Source: Bacteroidia bacterium (GTDB taxonomy: Bacteria > Bacteroidota > Bacteroidia > Bacteroidales > Azobacteroidaceae). Taken from it: a stretch of DNA of 6,793 nt. The notes beneath the pieces are model-generated. The model had not been told where the DNA came from. It did not search any database and was given only the letters and a program-made list of their open reading frames with translations. Both the position numbers and the translations under genes were made by a program. The stretch spans positions 1 through 6,793 of the forward strand of contig BNTR01000136.1 in assembly GCA_025996755.1 (NCBI GenBank), given 5' to 3'. Shown one piece after another: positions 1-5,588 of this stretch. Each line of letters starts with the position of its first letter. Position 1 is the stretch's first letter.

Positions 1-3
1 CCA

Positions 4-135
4 AGCCTCCTAAATCCCCCTCAGGGGGACTTGGAGAGTGCGTCTTATCATTATTGTTCATATAATCCTGTTTTTATTTTTGCTTCCTTGAAAACTTTCA
101 CTCTCCAAGTCCCCCTGAGGGGGATTTAGGGGGCT
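4..135. repeat. Inverted-repeat element interrupting the receptor gene
   Basis: Two 37-bp arms, 4-40 and 99-135, are reverse complements of each other with 36 of 37 positions matching (the mismatch pairs 8 with 131). They flank a 58-bp AT-rich core. Each arm contains its own tight palindrome, CCCCCT-C-AGGGGG (for example 16-28), so each could fold alone and the arms could fold together. Read leftward, the element adds the residues PLNPPQGDLES to the receptor frame and then closes it with a stop at 58-60. From memory, GC-palindromic units translating as NPPxGD recur between genes in Bacteroidota, which suggests a dispersed MITE-like repeat; this was not checked. No target duplication can be judged because the left flank is only three bases. 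The window edge at the element may also be an assembly break caused by the repeat. Confidence 0.75.
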
Positions 136-1179
136 GTATTCATTGATATTGTCCCTGTTGAAACTCGCGCCCACCGACAATTTGTTGGCATCATTAAAAT
201 TGGTGGCAAATGTCAAATTGGCATACAAATTGGTTTGGTCGGCATCGTAGGTTTTTCGACCGTAACGTGCATCTTGCTCGTGCTGCGAGCCGCTGATAAC
301 CAAGCCGATACTGCGCTCTTTTTCGCTGTTGAGAATGATACCGTTGCGGGTATAAAACTCGTAGCGGTTGGTTGTGATGCCGATTTTGTAAGGGTCAGGC
401 ATCGTGCGGATTTGCCCGCCCTCGCGGTCTTCGTGCAGATAGCGCAACAAACTGTACGACATAAAATTGCCATTGTGGTAGTCCCATTTGTTTAACACAT
501 TGTACTGCTTCGCTTTAGGTTGGTCGAGAAAGCCGTCGTCGTTCCTGTCCCACTCGCGCGTATCGTTATCGACGTGCGCCAAGAGGATGGTTGAGAGATT
601 GTCGTTGAGCGCGATAGAGGCGTTGGCATTGGCTTCCATGCGGCGCATATCGCTGGCATAGACGTTTAAGCCCAGCGGCTCCTCCGCATTGGGTTGCAGA
701 TACACCACGTTGATTTGCCCCGTCAGTGCCTCGTAGCCGTTGAGCACCGACGACGTGCCTTTGGACACCTGAATGCTCTCCATCCACGGTCCCGGCGTGT
801 AGCCCAACCCAAACGGCGCGGCAATCCCCCGCAGCGTGGGGACGTTCTCCGCCAGCATCTGCACATAAGCCCCCGACAGCCCAAGCAACTTAATCTGCTT
901 GGCACCGGTAGCCGCATCGCTGTAAGACACATCCACCGAAGGGTTAGTTTCAAAACTCTCGGAGAGATTGCAGCAAGCCGCCTTTTGCAACTCCTGCTTG
1001 GTAAGTTTCTGCGTATCAAAAATCGAACTGCGCATCTTAATCAGCCCCGGAGTGCGGTGCACAACGTGAAATTCCTCTAATTGCTGCTCTTGCGGCTCTG
1101 CAACAGAGTCTGTTTGAGCCTGTTGCGCTTGTATTGATAGTGTGCTTATTGAAAGCAATAAAAATATAAATTTGTTCAT
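58..1179 (-). CDS. TonB-dependent outer-membrane receptor, 3' end disrupted by a repeat
   Basis: This is the N-terminal half of an outer-membrane receptor that would take up a metal complex or other scarce ligand using TonB energy. Residues 1-18 form a signal peptide, with cleavage likely after IQA. There is a TonB-box-like stretch around 34-40 (LEEFHVV), then a plug domain to about residue 160 with typical motifs (TNPSVDV, KQIKLLGLSG, QVSKGTSSVLNGYEALTGQINV), then barrel strands. No carboxypeptidase-like leader domain precedes the plug, so it is not SusC-like. An unusual adjacent cysteine pair (C69, C70) lies at the start of the plug. Family members usually have 600-800 residues; here native sequence ends near residue 349 and the last 24 residues come from the inverted-repeat element, so the product is probably non-functional. 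The ATG at 1179 is chosen because the signal peptide begins there. It follows the small Cys/His-rich gene by 84 bp with no TAnnTTTG box between, suggesting one operon. Ligand unknown; metal uptake is inferred. Confidence 0.85.
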   Translation of the reverse strand: MNKFIFLLLSISTLSIQAQQAQTDSVAEPQEQQLEEFHVVHRTPGLIKMRSSIFDTQKLTKQELQKAACCNLSESFETNPSVDVSYSDAATGAKQIKLLGLSGAYVQMLAENVPTLRGIAAPFGLGYTPGPWMESIQVSKGTSSVLNGYEALTGQINVVYLQPNAEEPLGLNVYASDMRRMEANANASIALNDNLSTILLAHVDNDTREWDRNDDGFLDQPKAKQYNVLNKWDYHNGNFMSYSLLRYLHEDREGGQIRTMPDPYKIGITTNRYEFYTRNGIILNSEKERSIGLVISGSQHEQDARYGRKTYDADQTNLYANLTFATNFNDANKLSVGASFNRDNINEYSPLNPPQGDLESESFQGSKNKNRII

Positions 1180-1222
1180 TATTATCTAATTGATGTTTTT
1201 AATTTGATTTGTTCGCTCAACT

Positions 1223-1259
1223 TGTACGCAGATGGCACAGACTGCGTCATCTGCGTGCA
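1223..1259. other. Hairpin between the small exported-protein gene and the receptor gene
   Basis: A perfect 9-bp inverted repeat, ACGCAGATG (1226-1234) and CATCTGCGT (1248-1256), extends to a 12-bp stem (1223-1234 with 1248-1259) if one G-T pair is allowed, with a 13-base loop. It lies in the gap between two co-oriented genes. No T-run follows on either strand, so it is not a standard intrinsic terminator. It could modulate mRNA stability or read-through between the genes. The CGCAGATGACGCAG wording also resembles short dispersed intergenic repeats seen in many bacterial genomes (from memory, unchecked). Confidence 0.4.
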
Positions 1260-1263
1260 AAAA

Positions 1264-1638
1264 TCAAATCCGAAAAACACAATTGGACACAAGAATGGCT
1301 CGCCCGAAAGAACAAACAGGATTTTGCAGGGCAAAACTCTCTGTGAATGAAGCCATTGTCTTGTATAAAGGAAGAATAATAGTAGCAAATGCAGGCACCA
1401 TATCGCGCACAGGGGCTTTGAGCAGCACATCGCTATCAGCCGTCGCGAAATCATCCACTTGTAGATGAATGATTTGGCAGGCATCGTCGTATGGATTGTC
1501 GGCGGTGTGGTGCTGTGCCGCCGCTTCGCAACGCTCACAGCAATACGTAACAAGATTATGCCCCGCCGCCGCGAGCATAAAAATGAAGGAAAACACCCCC
1601 ACAAGCACATATTTAGACCATTTTTTCAGCATACGCAT
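1264..1638 (-). CDS. Small exported or membrane-anchored Cys/His-rich protein
   Basis: This encodes 124 residues of a protein I cannot assign to a named family. A positively charged start (residues 1-9) is followed by a hydrophobic segment, about 10-25, ending in AAAG, consistent with a signal peptide or membrane anchor. Right after it comes a cluster of potential metal ligands: C33, C34, C37, H43, H44, C54 and H58. The rest, 59-124, has no recognised motif. The gene has its own promoter-like box 12 bp upstream of the start, which implies a very short leader; the second ATG, two codons in, is an alternative start. It is followed by the TonB-dependent receptor, and similar small Cys/His proteins next to such receptors are familiar in Bacteroidota. 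A role in binding or sensing a metal at the envelope is an inference from the ligand cluster and the neighbour. Confidence 0.65.
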   Translation of the reverse strand: MRMLKKWSKYVLVGVFSFIFMLAAAGHNLVTYCCERCEAAAQHHTADNPYDDACQIIHLQVDDFATADSDVLLKAPVRDMVPAFATIILPLYKTMASFTESFALQNPVCSFGRAILVSNCVFRI

Positions 1639-1650
1639 TTAAAAACGGTG

Positions 1651-1681
1651 CAAAGGTACGAATTTTTTTTGAAAAAAGAAA
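1651..1681 (-). promoter_or_regulatory. Bacteroidota-type promoter for the small protein / receptor operon
   Basis: On the minus strand a TACCTTTG box (1658 down to 1651) matches the -7 consensus TAnnTTTG exactly. Nineteen bases upstream is TTTC (1681-1678), one base from the -33 consensus TTTG. The start codon at 1638 is only 12 bp beyond the -7 box, so the transcript would be nearly leaderless. Confidence 0.6.
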
Positions 1682-1699
1682 CGGCAAACGTTTTTTTTG

Positions 1700-1707
1700 T
1701 ACCTTTG
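1700..1707 (+). promoter_or_regulatory. -7 promoter box for sufCD
   Basis: TACCTTTG on the plus strand matches TAnnTTTG and lies 24 bp before the sufC ATG. No TTTG is found at the usual 19-21 bp spacing upstream, so the promoter is incomplete by sequence and may need an activator. With its flanking G it forms a perfect 9-bp mirror image (1651-1659 and 1699-1707) with the divergent promoter. Between them lies an AAACG-GCAAA-CGTTT palindrome (1679-1693) that could be an operator. Confidence 0.5.
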
Positions 1708-1731
1708 TCCTCAAAAGACAACAAAAGAAAT

Positions 1732-2481
1732 ATGAGTGCTGAACTTTTGGATATACAGAATTTATATGCGTCCGTCACCGGCAAGGAAATTCTGAAAGGA
1801 ATCAATTTGACGGTTGGGGCGGGCGAAACGCACGCGATTATGGGTCCCAACGGGTCGGGCAAGAGCACGCTGTCGTCCGTTTTGGTGGGCAATCCGGCTT
1901 TTGAGGTGACGCAGGGCAGTGTTTCGTTTTTGGGCAAAAATCTTTTGGATATGTCGCCCGAAGAACGCTCGTGGGCGGGTATTTTTTTGAGTTTTCAGTA
2001 TCCGGTGGAGATTTCGGGCGTGAGTATGGTCAATTTTATGCGGGCGGCGGTCAATGCACAGCGTACCCACAAGGGCGAAAAAGCCCTCACGGCGGGCGAG
2101 TTTCTGAAACTGATGCGCGAGAAGCAGGCTTTGGTTGAGTTGGATACCAACTTGGTCAATCGCTCGGTGAACGAGGGTTTTTCGGGCGGCGAAAAAAAGC
2201 GCAATGAGATATTCCAGATGGCGATGCTTGAGCCGAAACTTGCGATTTTGGACGAGACGGACAGCGGGTTGGACATCGACGCGCTGCGCATCGTGGCAGA
2301 CGGCGTCAATAAGTTGAAGCGCGCCGACAATGCCACGATTGTGATTACCCACTATCCGCGGTTGCTGGATTATATCAAACCGGATGTCGTTCATGTGCTC
2401 TACAACGGGAAAATCATCAAGACCGGTCCGCCCGAATTGGCGTTGGAACTGGAAGAAAAAGGTTACGATTGGCTGAAATGA
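1732..2481 (+). CDS. sufC: SufC, ATPase subunit of the SUF Fe-S cluster assembly scaffold
   Basis: SufC is a soluble ABC-type ATPase that joins SufB and SufD and drives conformational change during Fe-S cluster assembly in the cytoplasm. The 249-residue product is full length for the family. It shows Walker A GPNGSGKST (38-46), the Q-loop SFQYPVEI (Q89), the ABC signature FSGGEKKR (150-157), Walker B LAILDE with catalytic E175, the SufC-typical continuation TDSGLDIDALRIVA, and the H-loop ITHY (H207). The open frame extends upstream to about 1465, but the ATG at 1732 is chosen because it gives the usual SufC N-terminus and sits just after the TACCTTTG box. No Shine-Dalgarno is visible. It overlaps sufD by four bases. 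Normally sufB precedes sufC; here the upstream neighbour is divergent, so sufB must lie elsewhere. Confidence 0.96.
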   Translation: MSAELLDIQNLYASVTGKEILKGINLTVGAGETHAIMGPNGSGKSTLSSVLVGNPAFEVTQGSVSFLGKNLLDMSPEERSWAGIFLSFQYPVEISGVSMVNFMRAAVNAQRTHKGEKALTAGEFLKLMREKQALVELDTNLVNRSVNEGFSGGEKKRNEIFQMAMLEPKLAILDETDSGLDIDALRIVADGVNKLKRADNATIVITHYPRLLDYIKPDVVHVLYNGKIIKTGPPELALELEEKGYDWLK

Positions 2482-3110
2482 AATCAAATCCCCAAATAGT
2501 ACAGTTGGCGAAAAACGAACGCACGACCCTCTGTTTTCAACCGAAGGACACCGCGTTGGATTATCATATCATTTTGGAACAAAATGCGGGACTGGATTTG
2601 TATTTTTTGCAAGACCGGACTGCGCAAACGCATTTTCAAATTGATTTGAATGGCGAAGATGCCGAACTGAACATTTACGGGCTGGCAACCGCCGAAGGAA
2701 CGCAAAAAATTGAAAATCACATACTTATAAACCACAACGCGCCGAAATGCAAGAGTTATCAACTGTTTAAATACCTGCTGAGCGACGAAGCCGTCGGCGT
2801 GTTTGACGGCAAAATAGTAGTGCAGGAGGGCGCGCAGAAGACTGTGGCTGAGCAAAACAACCGCAACCTGCTAGACGGCGATGCCTGTCGCATCCACTCC
2901 AAACCGCAGTTGGAAATTTATGCCGACGACGTGAAATGTTCGCACGGAATGGCTACGGGGCAGTTGGATGAGGCGGCGATGTTTTATCTGCGCTCGCGCG
3001 GCATTCCCGAAGCGGAGGCAAAAAAGATGCTCAAAACGGCGTTTACGCAGGATATTTTGGATAAAATCAATTCTGCTTCACTCCAAATAGGTGTAGCCAT
3101 ACAGCCCTGA
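2478..3110 (+). CDS. sufD: Short SufD-like subunit of the SUF Fe-S cluster scaffold
   Basis: SufD pairs with SufB and SufC in the scaffold complex that builds Fe-S clusters. The 210-residue product carries the SufD/SufB beta-helix core and the strongly conserved C-terminal signature KPQLEIYADDVKCSHG (142-157), followed by FYLRSRGI (169-176). C154 and H156 correspond to E. coli SufD C358 and H360; the histidine is implicated in cluster formation. The motif continues GMATGQLD where GATVGxxD is usual. The protein is about half the length of typical SufD (roughly 420-450): the N-terminal helical part and early helix turns are absent, and no frame upstream supplies them because intact sufC occupies that DNA. 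The ATG at 2478 overlaps the sufC stop as ATGA, implying coupled translation; a TTG at 2469 is less likely. The last 11 or so codons are antisense to the end of speA. Confidence 0.88.
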   Translation: MKSNPQIVQLAKNERTTLCFQPKDTALDYHIILEQNAGLDLYFLQDRTAQTHFQIDLNGEDAELNIYGLATAEGTQKIENHILINHNAPKCKSYQLFKYLLSDEAVGVFDGKIVVQEGAQKTVAEQNNRNLLDGDACRIHSKPQLEIYADDVKCSHGMATGQLDEAAMFYLRSRGIPEAEAKKMLKTAFTQDILDKINSASLQIGVAIQP

Positions 3111-4970
3111 GCGGTAGTTCGAGAGAAATTCGCGTCCCTCTTCGACGGTGATTTTGCCCGCTTTCATTGATTCCGTGACCCACGCTTCAACATTGCGCAC
3201 GAGTTTTTTCGGGCTGTATTCCACGTATTCCAAAACATCCGCAATCGTTTCTCCGTCAATGATTTGCTCTATTTGGTAGGTGTCTTTATTGACGGAGATA
3301 TGCACCGCGTTGGTGTCGCCAAACAGGTTGTGGAGGTCGCCGAGGATTTCCTGATAGGCACCCACCAAAAATACACCCATATAATATGGCTCCTTTTTGT
3401 TCAGCGAATGCACGGGCAGGTGGTAGGCGTGGTTTTGCATATTGATGAAATTGTCGATTTTGCCGTCCGAATCGCACGTGATGTCCTGTATGGTGGCTGT
3501 GCGGTTGGGTTTTTCGTCTAAACGCGCCAAGGGGACTATTGGGAACACTTGGTCGATTGCCCACGAGTCGGGCAGGGATTGGAACAGCGAAAAGTTGCAG
3601 AAATACTTGTCGGGCAGCATCTTAGATATTTTGCGGAGTTCCTCCGGCGCGTGCTTCATCGTGGAAGCCATCTGATAGACTTCGCGGGCAATCGACCAGT
3701 AGAGTTTTTCCACCTGGGCGCGTGTTACGAGGTCGATAAGCCCCAGACTGAACCTGTCTAACGATTCTTCGCGGATTTGCTGGGCATCGTGCCACGTTTC
3801 AATCAGGCGCGGACCGTTCATATCGTCCCACAATTTGTAGAGTTCTATCACCGATTCGTCGGCATCTTCGGGCAATTCCTCATTTTCCTCCCATTCGGGC
3901 AAAGTCGTGGTTTCAAGCACCTGAAACACCAATACGGAGTGATGCGCCGTGAGCGACCGCCCCGATTCGGTGATGATGTTGGGCTGCTTAATATCGTTTT
4001 TGACGCAGGCATCCACGAGCGTCGAAATCGAGTCGTTGACATACTCCTGAATGGAATAGTTCATACTGCTTTCGCTGCCCGACGACCGCGTGCCGTCATA
4101 ATCGACACCCAAACCGCCGCCAATATCCACAAATTCGACGTTGAAACCCATCGTGTGGAGTTGCACATAGAACTGTGAGGCTTCGCGCAACGCATTTTTG
4201 ATGCGCCGAATTTTCGTTACCTGACTGCCGATGTGAAAATGAATCAGTTTGAGGCTATCCTCCAACTTGTTTTTCTTCAAAATATCGAGGGCTTCGAGCA
4301 GTTCGCTCGACGACAAGCCAAACTTGCTGACATCGCCGCCCGATTCTTCCCATTTGCCGCTGCCGCTGCTCGCCAGTTTGATGCGAATGCCGATATTGGG
4401 CACGATGCGCATCTTTTTCGACAGTTCGGCAATGAGTTTCAACTCGTTGAGTTTTTCGACCACAATAAAAATGCGTTTGCCCATCTTTTGTGCCAGCAGA
4501 GCCAGCTGAATATAGTCCTCGTCCTTGTAGCCATTGCAAATAATCAGCGAATCGGGGCTGGTGTTGATAGCCAACACCGCGTGCAATTCGGGCTTGGAAC
4601 CGGCTTCCAGACCGATGTTGAACTTTTTGCCGTGGCTCACGATTTCTTCCACCACCTGCCGCATCTGATTGACTTTTATCGGATAGATGATAAAATTTTG
4701 CGCGTCGTAATTGTACTCCTGCGCCGCGATTTTGAAGCAGTTGGAGATTTTCTCAATCCGATTATCCAAAATATCGGAAAAGCGCAACAGCACCGGAGCC
4801 GCCACATCGCGCAACGTCAGTTCGTCCATCAACTCCTTCAAATCCACCTGTGCCCCGTTTTTCTTCGGACTCACCGTGATATGCCCCTTGTCGTTGATGG
4901 AAAAATAATCCAACCCCCAGCCATAAATGTTATACAACTCAGCCGAATCCTCAACACGCCATTTTCTCAT
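3078..4970 (-). CDS. speA: Biosynthetic arginine decarboxylase (PLP-dependent)
   Basis: SpeA converts arginine to agmatine and CO2 (EC 4.1.1.19), the first step of the agmatine route to putrescine and spermidine. The 630-residue protein is near the E. coli length (about 630-658) and complete. An N-terminal PLP-binding barrel carries the cofactor lysine K99 in YPIKVNQ, HFHIGSQ (H246), the phosphate-binding glycines GGGLGVDYDG (284-293) and ESGRS (335-339). The C-terminal beta domain carries DITCDSDG with active-site cysteine C499. The C-terminus SGLYGYTYLE matches what is usual for the enzyme. The start at 4970 yields the expected N-terminus (RVEDSAELYNIYGWG) and has no Shine-Dalgarno. The gene is transcribed alone from a strong consensus promoter, converges on sufD and overlaps its last 33 bases, so no terminator separates them. 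Confidence 0.97.
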   Translation of the reverse strand: MRKWRVEDSAELYNIYGWGLDYFSINDKGHITVSPKKNGAQVDLKELMDELTLRDVAAPVLLRFSDILDNRIEKISNCFKIAAQEYNYDAQNFIIYPIKVNQMRQVVEEIVSHGKKFNIGLEAGSKPELHAVLAINTSPDSLIICNGYKDEDYIQLALLAQKMGKRIFIVVEKLNELKLIAELSKKMRIVPNIGIRIKLASSGSGKWEESGGDVSKFGLSSSELLEALDILKKNKLEDSLKLIHFHIGSQVTKIRRIKNALREASQFYVQLHTMGFNVEFVDIGGGLGVDYDGTRSSGSESSMNYSIQEYVNDSISTLVDACVKNDIKQPNIITESGRSLTAHHSVLVFQVLETTTLPEWEENEELPEDADESVIELYKLWDDMNGPRLIETWHDAQQIREESLDRFSLGLIDLVTRAQVEKLYWSIAREVYQMASTMKHAPEELRKISKMLPDKYFCNFSLFQSLPDSWAIDQVFPIVPLARLDEKPNRTATIQDITCDSDGKIDNFINMQNHAYHLPVHSLNKKEPYYMGVFLVGAYQEILGDLHNLFGDTNAVHISVNKDTYQIEQIIDGETIADVLEYVEYSPKKLVRNVEAWVTESMKAGKITVEEGREFLSNYRSGLYGYTYLE

Positions 4971-5010
4971 TTTAAACCAATTAAAATCCGATATTATATA
5001 ATATTCCGCG

Positions 5011-5041
5011 CAAAATTACGAAAACTTTTTGATTTAGCAAA
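5011..5041 (-). promoter_or_regulatory. Consensus Bacteroidota promoter of speA
   Basis: On the minus strand TTTG (5041-5038) is followed after exactly 19 bp by TAATTTTG (5018-5011), matching TTTG-N19/21-TAnnTTTG in full. Transcription should begin a few bases past 5011, giving a leader of about 35 AT-rich bases before the speA ATG at 4970. The -33 box is only about 20 bp from the end of the insertion-sequence remnant. Confidence 0.8.
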
Positions 5042-5059
5042 CTTTTTTTGAATGGCACA

Positions 5060-5311
5060 GGTGCACGGCAAATTTCCCTTATTTTCATTTTCATAGAGAG
5101 TTTTCGCCATAACGCATTTTACAGTTTACTAAAATGGATATATTTTCATCAGAAATAGACCAAGTGATTCAACAACGATTAAAGTGGTGGACGCTAACGG
5201 GGGATCAGCAAATCCTTAATCTCAGGGCTATTTTTTGCAGTAAGCAACAACAAAAAATTCTCAACTGCATTAAAATGGCTGCTTAGGGAAATGGGGAATT
5301 TGTCGTGCACC
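5060..5311. mobile_element. Internally deleted insertion-sequence remnant with inverted ends
   Basis: The terminal sequences GGTGCACGGCAAATTTCCC (5060-5078) and, reading from the right, GGTGCACGACAAATTCCCC (5311-5293) match at 17 of 19 positions as inverted repeats. Between them lies the tail of a transposase-like frame that stops seven bases before the right inverted repeat, which is the normal layout of an insertion sequence. At about 252 bp the element is far too short to be complete: nearly all of the transposase is gone, leaving a MITE-like derivative. No target-site duplication is evident. The family was not determined; the fragment most resembles ISKra4-type transposase ends from memory. 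Confidence 0.7.
5134..5286 (+). pseudogene. C-terminal fragment of a transposase
   Basis: This 50-codon frame starts at ATG 5134 and ends at TAG 5286, just inside the right inverted repeat. Its product contains RLKWWTLTGDQQILNLRAIF (residues 15-34), which resembles the closing segment of transposases where a W-containing stretch is followed by a QxxLNLR motif and a short tail. The match is from memory and is moderate. The open frame extends only about seven codons upstream of this ATG before a stop, so the catalytic domain is absent and the fragment cannot be active. Its position and orientation relative to the inverted ends support the assignment more strongly than the residues do. Confidence 0.5.
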
Positions 5312-5358
5312 CAAGTTTGAGGAATTTTATTCTGTATTGAGTGTAGCATTTATTAACC

Positions 5359-5397
5359 TTATCCAGAACTCAGATTATTAAGTATCTCTCTTTTCAT
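5359..5397 (-). pseudogene. Relic of the start of an AAA/DUF4143-type ATPase gene
   Basis: A 12-codon frame reads MKREILNNLSSG and then stops. Its start sits just past a consensus minus-strand promoter. The first eight or nine residues match the usual opening of Bacteroidota ATPases with an AAA_14 domain followed by DUF4143 (MKREI..L..W.., then the Walker A region), a recollection that was not checked. No continuation appears in any minus frame further left, where the insertion remnant begins within 50 bp. I infer a gene deleted after its first codons. The alternative is a short leader or chance frame. Confidence 0.4.
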
Positions 5398-5403
5398 ATT
5401 TTG

Positions 5404-5481
5404 CACATTTTCGCCGATTATTCGATTGCAAAATTACACATTTTCGCCGATATTTCAAAATAAAACTGCACGTTTTTGCTG
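5404..5481. repeat. Three helically phased 12-15 bp direct repeats around a promoter
   Basis: CACATTTTCGCCGAT occurs exactly at 5404-5418 and 5437-5451. A weaker copy at 5469-5480 matches 9 of 12 positions, all differences being transitions. The spacings are 33 and 32 bp, close to three helical turns, so all copies face the same side of the DNA. On the minus strand one copy lies downstream of the -7 box, one within the promoter spacer and the weak one upstream of -33. This is the layout expected for operators of a repressor that blocks the promoter. Confidence 0.6.
5429..5459 (-). promoter_or_regulatory. Consensus promoter firing toward the ATPase relic
   Basis: On the minus strand TTTG (5459-5456), a 19-bp spacer and TAATTTTG (5436-5429) match the Bacteroidota consensus in full, with the same spacing as the speA promoter. 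The 12-codon relic starts 31 bp downstream. If still active, its transcripts would run antisense into the insertion remnant and toward the speA promoter. Confidence 0.65.
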
Positions 5482-5588
5482 TTTTTAACACTTGGGGAGC
5501 GGTTGGGCTGCAATGTGGATTAACATTTTTTTAGGGCAGTGTTGTCGCAGGTGCTTGTTGTACGCAGACTTTTTTATTGTGTCTTGTT
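5482..5588. other. Non-coding spacer downstream of the membrane-protein gene, possible second boundary repeat
   Basis: No credible gene lies here. The stretch is richer in GC than the gene to its right and contains a short hairpin, AATGT-GGATTA-ACATT (5512-5527). Around it are weaker complementary pieces: GCTGC (5507-5511) with GCAG (5536-5539), and AACAC (5487-5491) with GTGTT (5539-5543). The nested layout resembles the palindromic block on the other side of the gene, but the primary sequences differ. It may be a second intergenic repeat of the same kind or an ordinary spacer. Confidence 0.3.

Noticed and set aside
1668..1707. Full promoter for sufC using TTTG at 1668-1671 as -33 box
   Set aside because: The spacer to TACCTTTG would be 28 bp, well beyond the usual 19-21 bp.
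1465..1731. Upstream extension of the sufC reading frame by 89 residues
   Set aside because: It runs antisense through the small exported-protein gene and the divergent promoter, and SufC proteins normally begin at the 1732 ATG.
2469..2477. TTG start three codons before the sufD ATG
   Set aside because: The ATG at 2478 forms a standard ATGA overlap with sufC and is the more usual start.
4233..5051. 272-codon plus-strand frame opposite speA
   Set aside because: It is antisense to the conserved speA coding sequence, has biased shadow composition and matches no family.
5194..5349. 51-codon minus-strand frame across the insertion remnant
   Set aside because: It crosses the right inverted repeat and lies antisense to the better-supported transposase tail.
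5404..5451. Two 15-bp repeats 33 bp apart as a mini CRISPR
   Set aside because: The repeats are too short, only two are exact, they overlap a promoter, and no cas gene is present.
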